Shown: positions 1 to 7,761 of the stretch, one piece after another
How positions within the stretch are numbered: the first letter of the stretch is position 1
Layout of the letters: every line of letters begins with the position of its first letter
Source: Pseudalkalibacillus sp052246725
Lineage (GTDB): Bacteria; Bacillota; Bacilli; Bacillales; Fictibacillaceae
DNA: 64,000 bases
Assembly (NCBI GenBank): GCA_052246725.1
Contig: JBQQCL010000007.1
Direction: 5' to 3' (one strand)
Notes under the pieces: generated by a model
Database searches by the model: none
What the model was told of the DNA's origin: nothing
What the model saw: only the letters and a program-made list of their open reading frames with translations
Position numbers and translations under genes: made by a program

Positions 1-74
1 GATCCATATCCAAGATTGCCAGATAAATACTCGGTGACAAGCTTTATTTTAAATTCCTCGCTGTATTTAGCCAT
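1..74 (-). CDS. IS3-family transposase OrfA, N-terminal fragment running off the window edge
   Basis: The reverse strand from an ATG at 74 reads MAKYSEEFKIKLVTEYLSGN and continues beyond position 1. This resembles the start of the helix-turn-helix OrfA subunit of IS3/IS150-type transposases, which recognises the element ends and is normally frameshift-fused to the DDE subunit OrfB. Only about 24 codons are visible, so completeness cannot be judged. The adjacent inverted repeat supports an element terminus immediately upstream of this gene. Confidence 0.6.
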   Translation of the reverse strand, partial: MAKYSEEFKIKLVTEYLSGNLGYG

Positions 75-127
75 AAAAACACCCCCGAAAGTCAGATTTT
101 CTACTCTAACTTTCGGGGGTAAGTACC
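1..127 (-). mobile_element. Terminal part of an IS3/IS150-like insertion sequence
   Basis: A perfect 12-bp inverted repeat (ACCCCCGAAAGT at 81-92 and its complement at 109-120) separates the transposase start at 74 from the likely element end near 127. IS150-type ends commonly begin with a CCCCCGAAAGT-like motif, which is family knowledge. The exact boundary and target duplication cannot be fixed because only one end is in the window. Confidence 0.55.
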
Positions 128-150
128 GAATTTACTTGCGGTTTTAGTTT

Positions 151-560
151 AGGCTCTTTTCTAAAAGATTGTTGCTTTTGAGTCATTTTTAAAAATCATC
201 ATGTGCAAGTTGATTGGAGAGCAAGGTGCGAGACTCCTGCGGGATCAGCGTGCCTACTACATGAATAATCTCCTCGCAAGGCATGCGACGAGGAAGCTCG
301 CTTCGACAGGACTTTCTTGTAGACGCAGGAGCACAAATGCTTCCTTGAAAAGGAGACTCCTGTGGTCGCAAGGCGACGAGTGGGCTCACCGCACGCCCCG
401 CGGAAAGCGAGCATCCTGGAACGGAAATCAACGACTTTTAAAGAAAACTTGGCTAGACCAAGCCTTTTGTAGGTCGAGCCTTAGCTGCCCTTATACTGAA
501 GAAAGTATTTTATACTTTCTTTAAGTGCAAGAGCAACAAAGTTTGCGAAAACAGCCTTAG
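151..560 (+). repeat. Dispersed repeat A, copy A1 (long form), with repeat B nested inside
   Basis: Runs from GGCTCTTTTCTAAAAG to the sequence GCGAAAACAGCC. It shares its left end, its central GCGAGACTCCTGCGGG core and its right end (GGAAATCAACGACTTT) with copies at 31991, 51349 and 61650. The left and right ends are imperfect inverted repeats of roughly 65 bp, as in a MITE. The match to the right end is interrupted at about 438-527 by repeat B. Open frames across it have no ribosome-binding site and are treated as fortuitous. Confidence 0.8.
438..527 (+). repeat. Dispersed repeat B, copy B1, inserted in A1
   Basis: About 90 bp beginning AAGAAAACTTGGC and ending with the palindrome GAAAGTATTTTATACTTTC. 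The same order of features recurs at 24453-24546 and, inverted, at 40089-40184. Comparison with copy A3, where CGACTTT runs directly into CAAGAGCAACAAAG, shows that B splits repeat A at this point. Confidence 0.75.
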
Positions 561-576
561 TTTATTTACCACCAAT

Positions 577-1851
577 TCACATGTAAAAATGGAAGACGAA
601 ATTCAAGATGAATAACGAGGCCATCACATACATGGTTCTTGGTACTTGTTTAAATTGTCCGACTGCCATTTTGATGATCGGGTAGACGATAAATCCGAAT
701 GCGAGTCCGTCAACAATGCTATAGGTTAACGGAATCAACGCAATGATCATGAAAGCTGGGAAGCTTTCTGTAAAGTCATCTAGTGGAATGTATCGAATCG
801 ATTGCATCATGACACCACCGATAATGATCAGAATCGGTGCAATTGCAGCGTCTGGTATACCGGTAAGGACGGGTATTGCGAATATTGAAAAGATGAATAA
901 CAAACCTGTAACAACTGTTGTTAAACCTGTCCGCCCGCCTTCAGCAATTCCTGAAGCACTTTCTGCTGTTGAAATCGTCGGACTTGTCCCGAAGAATCCA
1001 GATAAAACACTTGAAAAAGCACTTGATTGGAACGATCGATCAAACTTCTCTGTGTCTGGCAACATCCCATACAACAAGCCCATATTTTCTACGATCAATA
1101 TGAGTGCAAGCGAAAACGAGGCAATCCAGAACTTTGTTGTCATCCAACTCGAAAGATCCGCGTTGAAAATCAACAACACCGATTCTTCGCCAGCGGCCTT
1201 TGATTCAGGGGTCAGCCCGAAAACATAAGCTGCTATCGTGATGATAATGACTGAAAGGATAAATCCTCCTTTAATTCTCTTGACAAACAATGTCAGGCAG
1301 ATTAACAGTCCTGCCAGTGCCAACAGAGTAGATGGTTCGCTCAGATCGCCTAGTTTTACAAATGTATCCGGACTTTTCTCAACAATACCAGCTTTTTGTA
1401 AACCGATAAATGCGAGGAACAACCCAATACCGACTGTAATTCCATGCTTTAGTGAGTCGGGCACAGAACGTGACAATAATGACTTGATCGGTGTAAATGC
1501 TGCGATACAGAAAAGTATACCTGCCATTACAACTGCGCCAAGTCCTTCCTGCCAGCTTAAACCCATCCCCTCAACAATCGTGTAGGTGAAAAAGGCATTA
1601 ACACCCATTCCTGGAGATAATATAATTGGTGCATTAGCATATAAACCAATGAAAATACACGAAATGATACTGACGAGTATTGTTGCCATTAAAGCTCCAT
1701 AATATGGGATTCCAGCATCAGCCAGAATTAATGGATTGACGATAATAATATAACTTATCGTAAAAAAAGAGGTAATCCCCGCAATCAGTTCCTTTTGCAT
1801 CGTTGTTCCATGCTTAGACAACTGGAACCAATTTTCAATAAGTTGTTTCAT
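577..1851 (-). CDS. NCS2/AzgA-type purine (guanine/hypoxanthine) permease
   Basis: A 424-residue polytopic membrane protein that should import purine bases by proton symport. The N-terminal region has the AzgA-like pattern of a hydrophobic helix ending in IIVNPLIL followed by LSPGMGVNAFFTYT, and later TSPTISTAESASGIAEGGRTGLT, typical of the PbuG/PbuO/AzgA branch. The longest frame begins at 2046, but the ATG at 1851 has an AAAGG site eight bases upstream and matches the usual family start. A TTGAAA-N16-TATAAT promoter lies upstream at 1919-1946. No purine riboswitch was seen. The substrate within the purines is not decided by sequence alone. Confidence 0.88.
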   Translation of the reverse strand: MKQLIENWFQLSKHGTTMQKELIAGITSFFTISYIIIVNPLILADAGIPYYGALMATILVSIISCIFIGLYANAPIILSPGMGVNAFFTYTIVEGMGLSWQEGLGAVVMAGILFCIAAFTPIKSLLSRSVPDSLKHGITVGIGLFLAFIGLQKAGIVEKSPDTFVKLGDLSEPSTLLALAGLLICLTLFVKRIKGGFILSVIIITIAAYVFGLTPESKAAGEESVLLIFNADLSSWMTTKFWIASFSLALILIVENMGLLYGMLPDTEKFDRSFQSSAFSSVLSGFFGTSPTISTAESASGIAEGGRTGLTTVVTGLLFIFSIFAIPVLTGIPDAAIAPILIIIGGVMMQSIRYIPLDDFTESFPAFMIIALIPLTYSIVDGLAFGFIVYPIIKMAVGQFKQVPRTMYVMASLFILNFVFHFYM

Positions 1852-1918
1852 CAATAACCTTTCTTTCTGAAATGATCCCTCTCCCACCCATGACATAATA
1901 GATATGCCACGATTGTTA

Positions 1919-1946
1919 ATTATAGCGGATTTTTTAAGAGTTTCAA
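1919..1946 (-). promoter_or_regulatory. Sigma-A promoter of the purine permease
   Basis: On the reverse strand TTGAAA (1946-1941), a 16-bp spacer and TATAAT (1924-1919). It overlaps the divergent promoter of the yqfU homologue. Confidence 0.6.
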
Positions 1947-1962
1947 GTAAACATGATATAAT
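1934..1962 (+). promoter_or_regulatory. Sigma-A promoter of the yqfU homologue
   Basis: TTAAGA (1934-1939), 17-bp spacer, TATAAT (1957-1962), 42 bp ahead of the start codon. The -35 element is a 4/6 match. It shares bases with the opposing permease promoter. Confidence 0.5.
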
Positions 1963-2004
1963 AATTCTTAGATAGACCATGAAATAACTGTTGAGGAGTG
2001 ACCC

Positions 2005-2874
2005 ATGGAACAAGTCAAACAACACAAAAAAGAAAGTCTCCCACACTTAATTTATCGATATGGAATGATCATTCTTGGAGCAGGCCTTGCAGCACTCTCA
2101 ATCGAAATGTTTTTGATCCCTAACCAAATCATTGACGGGGGCATCATCGGCGTCTCGTTGATTTTGGATTACCTGACCCCATTGAACTTTGCCATCTTAG
2201 TCATCGTTTTAAACCTTCCATTCATGTATTCGGGTTATAAACAGATTGGAAAGACATTTGCGATATCTTCCCTTGTAGGTATTGTGTTTTTAGCGATATT
2301 TGAGACCCAACTGCACCATTTTGAGCCTTTTACAAATGAGCTGATCCTCGCTACGGTATTTGGAGGATTAACCCTGGGAGTTGGAGTAGGTCTTGTCATC
2401 CGTCACGGGGGTTCCTTAGACGGTACGGAGATTTTTTCAATACTGATTACGAAGAAAATCCCTTTTTCAATTGGTGAAATTGTTATGTTTTTGAACATTT
2501 TCGTATTTGCCTGGGCAGGTTTCGTATTCGGTCCTGAACGCGCAATGTATTCGATCCTTACATACTATATTGCCTTTAAAACGATTGACACGGTCATCCA
2601 GGGTCTTGATGAAACCAAAGCGGTCTTGATCGTTTCAGACCACTATGAGGAGATTTCAAGCGCGATTCTTGACCGCTTAGGACGAGGTACTACGAAGTTG
2701 ATGGGGAAAGGCGGTTATACAGACGCCCAAAAAGAAGTGATCTATGCAGTAATTACAAGGCTAGAAGTAACCAAGCTTAAGAACATTGTACATGATATTG
2801 ATAAACAAGCTTTCATAACAATCATGAATACACAGGAAACGAAAGGGGCTAAATTCAAGTCTCCGATCCATTAA
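2005..2874 (+). CDS. yqfU: YitT-family membrane protein (YqfU-like)
   Basis: A 289-residue protein with several N-terminal hydrophobic helices (about residues 15-180) and a soluble C-terminal DUF2179 domain (about 205-285), the standard YitT/YqfU architecture and length. The N-terminal part includes the GVSLI and RHGGSLDGTEI segments typical of the family. The ATG follows GAGGAG by about seven bases. The cellular role of the family is not established. In B. subtilis yqfU is a neighbour of zur, as here. Confidence 0.85.
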   Translation: MEQVKQHKKESLPHLIYRYGMIILGAGLAALSIEMFLIPNQIIDGGIIGVSLILDYLTPLNFAILVIVLNLPFMYSGYKQIGKTFAISSLVGIVFLAIFETQLHHFEPFTNELILATVFGGLTLGVGVGLVIRHGGSLDGTEIFSILITKKIPFSIGEIVMFLNIFVFAWAGFVFGPERAMYSILTYYIAFKTIDTVIQGLDETKAVLIVSDHYEEISSAILDRLGRGTTKLMGKGGYTDAQKEVIYAVITRLEVTKLKNIVHDIDKQAFITIMNTQETKGAKFKSPIH

Positions 2875-2985
2875 CAATTGAACTGTAAAATAATGTATAA
2901 AACACCTTAACTGCTTGTTTTCTGCATCCTTATTGTCTATGATAAAAGGCGTGTGCCAAAATACCTAGACGGTGGGGTGTTTTTA

Positions 2986-3705
2986 TTGTTTAGAAACAAA
3001 CGCTTCTTATCTATTTCAGCAATCATACTATCGCTTATCATAGCGATTTCCTATACACTTCTACAAAATCATGAACTGAAGCGAGACTTGAAGAAGGAAA
3101 AACAACAATCGCAAATGTTAGAGGCTGAACAAGATTATAAACAGATGATTTCTTTTTATAAGCAAAAAAGCCAGGGCGGTAAACCGAAAGCAAGCGGTTA
3201 TGAAATGATGGTAGAGTCCAAAAAGCTTGCAAAGCAATTTACAAAAGCAAGTGATGGAAGATTCAAGGAAGAGTGGGGACGTTTTCTTGTAAGGGAATCA
3301 ATGAAGAAAGATATCGATCCTTATATCGTGTATGAATTATTGCGTGTAGAGACAGGGAATCAATTCGATCCTAAAGCAGTAGGACCGGAAACCAAATATG
3401 GGCGAGCTTACGGGATGGCTCAGTTCATGGAAAACACAGCGCCATGGATCTCAGAAATGGCTGGACTTGAATATAAGAGTAAAGAGCAGTTATTTGATCC
3501 GTTTTACTCGATTCAGCTTGCAATCGTCTATCTAGATTACCTGCATTCCAAATATGCTGATTGGGATAAAGCACTTACTGCTTATCACCGTGGCATATAT
3601 GGAATGGAAAAATACATTCAGGAAAAAGGACATGCAAAAAGCTGGTATGCTGAAGAAATACAACAAAAAGCGAAAGAACAGGAATTATTAGCTGTTACAA
3701 ATTAG
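2986..3705 (+). CDS. Membrane-anchored lytic transglycosylase-like (SLT/lysozyme-fold) protein
   Basis: About 239 residues: an N-terminal transmembrane anchor, a coiled-coil stretch rich in Lys, Glu and Gln (about 25-60), then a C-terminal domain resembling SLT transglycosylases: VYELLRVETGNQFDPKAV with a candidate catalytic Glu, GRAYGMAQFM, and a later ALTAYHRG segment. Such enzymes cleave peptidoglycan between MurNAc and GlcNAc. The start is uncertain: TTG at 2986 is preceded by GGTGGGG, whereas the GTG at 2953 has a site only three bases away. A rho-independent terminator follows. Confidence 0.72.
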   Translation: MFRNKRFLSISAIILSLIIAISYTLLQNHELKRDLKKEKQQSQMLEAEQDYKQMISFYKQKSQGGKPKASGYEMMVESKKLAKQFTKASDGRFKEEWGRFLVRESMKKDIDPYIVYELLRVETGNQFDPKAVGPETKYGRAYGMAQFMENTAPWISEMAGLEYKSKEQLFDPFYSIQLAIVYLDYLHSKYADWDKALTAYHRGIYGMEKYIQEKGHAKSWYAEEIQQKAKEQELLAVTN

Positions 3706-3713
3706 TGATATTG

Positions 3714-3747
3714 GAGAGGCTGACTATAACATCAGTCTCTTTTTTTA
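3714..3747 (+). terminator. Rho-independent terminator after the transglycosylase gene
   Basis: GAGAGGCTGA pairs imperfectly with TCAGTCTCTT, followed by a run of seven T. Confidence 0.7.
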
Positions 3748-3780
3748 CTTCCAAAATTGTATTGGATTTGACCAAGTTTC

Positions 3781-3808
3781 TTTACAAATGAGATATTTCA
3801 GATATACT
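3781..3808 (+). promoter_or_regulatory. Sigma-A promoter of the znuC-znuB-zur operon
   Basis: TTTACA (3781-3786), 16-bp spacer, TATACT (3803-3808), with the Zur-type operator starting 12 bp downstream. Confidence 0.6.
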
Positions 3809-3820
3809 TAATAAAGTAAA

Positions 3821-3835
3821 TCGGAATCATTCCTA
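3821..3835 (+). promoter_or_regulatory. Fur-family 7-1-7 operator, probable Zur box
   Basis: TCGGAAT-C-ATTCCTA is an inverted repeat with one mismatched pair in the 7-1-7 layout used by Fur, PerR and Zur in Bacillus. Its place between the -10 element and the start codon of a zinc operon that encodes its own Fur-family regulator points to Zur autoregulation. Which Fur-family protein binds is inferred. Confidence 0.65.
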
Positions 3836-3870
3836 ATTTCATTCAATATGTTTTTTGAAAGGGGATTGCG

Positions 3871-4626
3871 ATGAAATCATCTATCGTATCCATAGAAAAC
3901 GTTACATTCAACTATCAAGAGCGTAAAGTTCTTGAAAATATAAATCTGGATGTCCCTGAGGGATCTTTCCTTGCGTTGCTCGGACCGAACGGATCTGGTA
4001 AATCGACGCTTATTAAGATGATCCTTGGGCTTCTACCATTACAGCAAGGTTCGATTTTTTTATTTGGTCAAAACGTGAAGAAATTCAAGAACTGGCCCAA
4101 AATCGGATATGTATCCCAAAAAGCGAACAGCTTCAACAGCGGTTTTCCGGCCACAGTTTTTGAAGTGGTCTCAATGGGGATATTCGGGAAAGTTGGAATG
4201 TTCAAATTTTTGAAAAAACATCATAAGAAACGGGTACATGAGGCAATTGAAATCGTCGGACTGAAAGATTATACGAATCAAAATATCGGAGAACTTTCTG
4301 GAGGACAGCAGCAACGTGCCTTCATCGCAAGAGCTTTGGTAAGTGACCCGCAGTTATTGATTTTAGACGAACCGACTGTTGGTGTAGATGTTTCCTCAGT
4401 AGAAAGCTTTTATGAATTGCTAAGAGAATTGAATCAGCAAAAAGGGATTACGTTGATTCTTGTTACACACGATATCGGACCTGTCACAAACCTTGTTACT
4501 CATGTAGCATGTCTGAATAAACAGTTGCATTTTCATGGTGACACCCATGAATATGAAGACTTTGATAACCGTCAACTTTCGTCCTTCTATGGTCACCCAG
4601 TCCATATGATGGATCACAAGCATTAG
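3871..4626 (+). CDS. znuC: Zinc ABC transporter ATP-binding protein
   Basis: A 251-residue ABC ATPase that would energise zinc import with the ZnuB permease encoded next. Walker A GPNGSGKST (about residue 39), the Q-loop, signature LSGGQQQR and Walker B LLILDEP are all visible. The C-terminal tail is His-rich (HPVHMMDHKH), common in ZnuC/AdcC proteins. The ATG follows GAAAGGGGAT. It lies 14 bp before znuB, and the operon ends with zur. No substrate-binding ZnuA gene is present, so the lipoprotein must be encoded elsewhere. Confidence 0.88.
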   Translation: MKSSIVSIENVTFNYQERKVLENINLDVPEGSFLALLGPNGSGKSTLIKMILGLLPLQQGSIFLFGQNVKKFKNWPKIGYVSQKANSFNSGFPATVFEVVSMGIFGKVGMFKFLKKHHKKRVHEAIEIVGLKDYTNQNIGELSGGQQQRAFIARALVSDPQLLILDEPTVGVDVSSVESFYELLRELNQQKGITLILVTHDIGPVTNLVTHVACLNKQLHFHGDTHEYEDFDNRQLSSFYGHPVHMMDHKH

Positions 4627-4640
4627 AGGAGTGCAGTTAT

Positions 4641-5507
4641 ATGATCCAGGATTTTTTACAATATGACTTTATACGAAATGCCGCTTTGGTCGGCCTGATG
4701 ATTGGCTTTCTGGCACCTTTGCTTGGTGTATTCATCGTCGTCCGAAGACAAGCATTGATTGCAGATGCATTGTCACACATCACACTGGCAGGAATAGCTG
4801 CAAGCTTATTGTTGAGTAAACAAGTCACTGCTTTTAAAATGTTGAACCCTGTATACATCGGAATGGCTTTTTCAGTAACGGGTTCCATTTTGATCGAGCG
4901 GCTTAGGAAAGAATATAAGCATTATCAAGAGCTTGCAATACCCATCATTCTATCTGTAGGAATCGGATTGAGTGTCATCTTCATCTCATTAGCGAATGGC
5001 TTTAATACGGATTTATTCAATTACTTATTCGGAAGTATCATTGCAGTAGGAACCTCAGATGTGTGGATGGTCTTAACCATATTGATAATCGTCGTGATTT
5101 TGGTCTTCTTTTTCTATAAAGAGCTATTTTTACTTTCCTTTGATGAAGATCAAGCACAAGTGTCCGGAATCCGCTCACGTTCCATCCATTTCATGTTCAT
5201 GGTGATGGTGGCACTAGTTATTGCAGCTTCGATGAGGATTGTCGGCATTTTACTTGTGTCATCCCTTATCACGTTACCTGTCGCTGCAAGCATCCGGATT
5301 TCCAGAGGATTCAAACAGACCATATTCATTGCAATCCTTTTTGGGGAAACGTCTGTAATAGCGGGTCTTGTGTCAGCTTACTATTTTGATTTGGCTCCTG
5401 GTGGTACAATAGTATTATTAGCGGCATTAATACTTGTACTCGTGATTCTCTGGAAAAAATTCAGATATTCATCTGGAACGAATAGAAAAGTGGGGGAAGA
5501 AGCATGA
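4641..5507 (+). CDS. znuB: Zinc ABC transporter permease
   Basis: A 288-residue integral membrane protein of the ABC-3 (ZnuB/MntB/AdcB) family with about eight hydrophobic helices. The motif ADALSHITLAGIA near residue 42 is characteristic of metal permeases in this family. It forms the membrane channel driven by ZnuC. A GAGGAG site precedes the ATG by about nine bases. The stop codon overlaps the start of zur, indicating translational coupling. Confidence 0.88.
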   Translation: MIQDFLQYDFIRNAALVGLMIGFLAPLLGVFIVVRRQALIADALSHITLAGIAASLLLSKQVTAFKMLNPVYIGMAFSVTGSILIERLRKEYKHYQELAIPIILSVGIGLSVIFISLANGFNTDLFNYLFGSIIAVGTSDVWMVLTILIIVVILVFFFYKELFLLSFDEDQAQVSGIRSRSIHFMFMVMVALVIAASMRIVGILLVSSLITLPVAASIRISRGFKQTIFIAILFGETSVIAGLVSAYYFDLAPGGTIVLLAALILVLVILWKKFRYSSGTNRKVGEEA

Positions 5508-5908
5508 ATGTAAGTGAAGCTCTCAAGATCCTCAAAGAAAATGGTTATAAATATACGAGCAAGCGTGAAATGTTTTTAGAGCTTTTTTCAAATGAGAGAC
5601 GTTACTTGACGGCGAAAGATGTACTTGAGTACATGAAACCATCTTATCCTGGACTCAGCTTTGATACAATTTATCGAAACCTTTCTGTTTTTACGGAATT
5701 AGGAATTGTTGAAGAAACAGAACTAGACGGAGAAAAACACTTCAGATTTTCTTGCGCGACAAAAGGACATCATCATCATATTATTTGTCTTCAATGCGGT
5801 AAAACGAATGCGATTGAAGCATGTCCAATGAAGGACATTACGCCAGATGATTTTGTCATTACGGACCATAAATTTGAAATATACGGTTACTGTCAGCAGT
5901 GTCAATAA
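5504..5908 (+). CDS. zur: Zinc-responsive Fur-family repressor Zur
   Basis: A 134-residue DNA-binding repressor with an N-terminal winged helix (about 1-80, including GLSFDTIYRNL) and a metal-binding C-terminal half. The run HHHHIICLQCGK and the terminal YCQQCQ supply two CxxC pairs for the structural zinc, and the histidines match the regulatory metal site. It is co-transcribed with znuCB, and the 7-1-7 operator upstream of znuC suggests negative autoregulation by zinc-loaded Zur. Fur or PerR identity is unlikely in this context. Confidence 0.88.
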   Translation: MNVSEALKILKENGYKYTSKREMFLELFSNERRYLTAKDVLEYMKPSYPGLSFDTIYRNLSVFTELGIVEETELDGEKHFRFSCATKGHHHHIICLQCGKTNAIEACPMKDITPDDFVITDHKFEIYGYCQQCQ

Positions 5909-5965
5909 ATTCACTCATGTTTTTATGGAAAATGTGGCATTCTAACCACTAAGGAGGAGATTAGA

Positions 5966-6178
5966 ATGCCAGAAGTAAAATGTAACGTAGCAAACTGTGT
6001 ATATTGGGCTGAAGGAAACAACTGCCATGCGGATGCCATTTTGGTTGAAGTGGACCAACACGCAAATGAAAATTACGATATGTCCGCATCAGGAAACTTC
6101 GTCGATGACGCTTTGCACAAAGACAAAGCGGAACATGTTGCAGAAACTTGCTGCCATACGTTCCGCGCTAAGCATTAA
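5966..6178 (+). CDS. DUF1540 small cysteine-rich protein
   Basis: A 70-residue protein with a CNVANCVYW-GNNC cluster near the N terminus and a CCHTF motif near the C terminus, the spacing seen in DUF1540 proteins. The cysteines and histidines suggest metal binding, but function is unknown. A strong AAGGAGGA site sits nine bases before the ATG. Its own terminator follows. Proximity to the zinc operon is suggestive only. Confidence 0.8.
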   Translation: MPEVKCNVANCVYWAEGNNCHADAILVEVDQHANENYDMSASGNFVDDALHKDKAEHVAETCCHTFRAKH

Positions 6179-6189
6179 TCCTTATTGAA

Positions 6190-6220
6190 ATCCATCCAAC
6201 TAATTTGGGTGGGTTTTTAT
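6190..6220 (+). terminator. Terminator after the DUF1540 gene
   Basis: CCATCCAA pairs with TTGGGTGG, followed by TTTTTAT. Confidence 0.65.
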
Positions 6221-6513
6221 TTAGCGAACCGAAAGCCCGATTGGAACCTCTGGACATGTGTCGCAAAACGTCAAATATGATAAAAGCGAAAATATGTACA
6301 GATATCATGGGTTCCAAGCTGTTCATAAATTTACCCATTGTTTCATGGTTTCTCAAAGCTGAATTTCTCAAACATCCTAAATAAGTTACATGCTATGCAA
6401 AAATTTCCAACTGTTGATGTTATTAAGGTTAACAATGATTGACATCATGAAAGCCTGAAACGTGACCAATAATAAGAAGGCTCCTCCACTTTTGATGAAA
6501 GAGAGGGATCCTG
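6221..6513. other. Intergenic region without a recognisable gene
   Basis: No frame with a ribosome-binding site, no tRNA and no strong hairpin was found. A short TGATGT/ACATCA inverted repeat (about 6415-6448) is the only structure noticed. Confidence 0.4.
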
Positions 6514-6879
6514 ATGGAAAATCGATACGATCGTGAAAACGAAAATCACCGAGAGTATGAAGAGGATTTCATGGAAGAAACAGCAGCAGAGGTTCTCCCT
6601 CTACCTGAGCAAGAACGCGTAATGGATAAGGAACGCGAAGATGAAGGTTTGTACAACGAAGATGAAAATGGAGAATCTACCGAGGGGCGAGGCGTGGGGA
6701 TATTCGCTTTAGCTTTATCGATTCTCTCCCTATTCTTCCTACCTGTTTTATTAGGTGCCGCGGGCATCATTGTAGGATTTTTTGCAAGAAGACGAGGAGC
6801 ACGTACGCTTGGGAACTGGGCAATCGGACTTGGTATCGCTTCAATTGTGATCAGTCTGATATTTGCTCCATTCTTTTAG
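6514..6879 (+). CDS. yqfX: DUF4190 membrane protein (YqfX-like)
   Basis: A 121-residue protein with an acidic soluble N-terminal half (about 1-55) and two hydrophobic helices separated by a short FFARRRGARTLGNWAIGLG loop, the layout of DUF4190. In B. subtilis yqfX lies between zur and ispG, the same relative position. The ATG is preceded by GAGAGGGATCCTG. Function is unknown. A strong terminator follows. Confidence 0.72.
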   Translation: MENRYDRENENHREYEEDFMEETAAEVLPLPEQERVMDKEREDEGLYNEDENGESTEGRGVGIFALALSILSLFFLPVLLGAAGIIVGFFARRRGARTLGNWAIGLGIASIVISLIFAPFF

Positions 6880-6887
6880 TGTCGAAG

Positions 6888-6917
6888 CGAAGGCAGTTCA
6901 TCCTGCCTTCGTTTTTA
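6888..6917 (+). terminator. Terminator after yqfX
   Basis: CGAAGGCAG and CTGCCTTCG form a perfect 9-bp stem followed by TTTTTATT. Confidence 0.8.
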
Positions 6918-7135
6918 TTGTTGATCTTTTAATGATTTCATCCACTCCAGCGGGGATAGCGAATAAGCTTTCGGATCTCCGGCAACATGTGAAGTGGATG
7001 TAGAGCATATTACACAAAGAAGAATTTAGATAATACTTATCCATTGTCTTAATAAAGGAAATCATTTGGATTCATGTATCTTATTCTCATAAAATAAATA
7101 CATATGATAAAGATAATCAATTTGAGGTGATCCTT

Positions 7136-7711
7136 ATGGATATAATCGAAGCGATCAGAACAAGACGAACGATAGGAAAGGTGAAGGATCAGGTTCCTGA
7201 CAAAGAATTGATTAAGACAATTCTTGAAGCAGGAACATGGGCACCTAATCATTATCGGACTGAGCCATGGAATTTCATCGTCCTAAGTGGTAAGGGTAGA
7301 GATGTTCTAGGAAAGATATATGGAGAAATTGCAGTTGAGGACTTGACCGATCCGACAGAAGAGGAGATTGACTTAGCAAAAGAAAAAGGCTTGAAAAAAG
7401 CAAGAAGAGCACCTGTAATCATTGTTATCGTAATGGAACCAAGTGACCAGGAAAAGGTTGTATGGGTCGAAGAGGTAGCTGCCTGTGCGTGTGCCGCACA
7501 AAATATGATGCTTGCCGCTCATTCCCTCGGACTTGGATCAATTTGGCGGACGGGACAGCCAACATATACCCCAAAAATGAAAGAAGCATTCAGGGTCTCG
7601 GAAAAAGGACAAATTATGGGGTTTTTATATGTTGGATATCCTGCAGCAGAACCGAAAGCGTCTCCGCGAAAACCAATTTCAGAGAAAACGCAATGGTGGG
7701 ATGGAAAATAA
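7136..7711 (+). CDS. Nitroreductase-family flavoprotein
   Basis: About 191 residues with the nitroreductase fold: an N-terminal IEAIRTRRTIGK motif that contacts FMN, AGTWAPNHYRTEPWNF around residue 35, and a C-terminal GFLYVGYPA strand. These enzymes use NAD(P)H to reduce nitroaromatics, quinones or flavins. The physiological substrate is not predictable. The ATG at 7136 is preferred to the in-frame GTG at 7127 because GAGGTGAT (7124-7131) is correctly spaced for it. Closest in size to YdjA/YfkO-type single-domain members. Confidence 0.82.
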   Translation: MDIIEAIRTRRTIGKVKDQVPDKELIKTILEAGTWAPNHYRTEPWNFIVLSGKGRDVLGKIYGEIAVEDLTDPTEEEIDLAKEKGLKKARRAPVIIVIVMEPSDQEKVVWVEEVAACACAAQNMMLAAHSLGLGSIWRTGQPTYTPKMKEAFRVSEKGQIMGFLYVGYPAAEPKASPRKPISEKTQWWDGK

Positions 7712-7720
7712 CATAGCACT

Positions 7721-7749
7721 AAAAAAGAGCCGTTTGTGACGGCTCTTTT
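7721..7749. terminator. Bidirectional terminator between the nitroreductase gene and ispG
   Basis: AAAAGAGCCGT and ACGGCTCTTTT form a stem flanked by A and T runs, usable from both convergent genes. Confidence 0.8.
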
Positions 7750-7761
7750 CAATAGCTTGTT

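Noticed and set aside
189..524. Open frames of 71-107 codons across repeat A1 and similar ones in A3, A4 and A5
   Set aside because: They lie in a dispersed repeat, lack ribosome-binding sites and change frame between copies.
1852..1918. Possible purine riboswitch upstream of the purine permease
   Set aside because: The leader is too short and lacks the conserved loop and junction sequences of that riboswitch.
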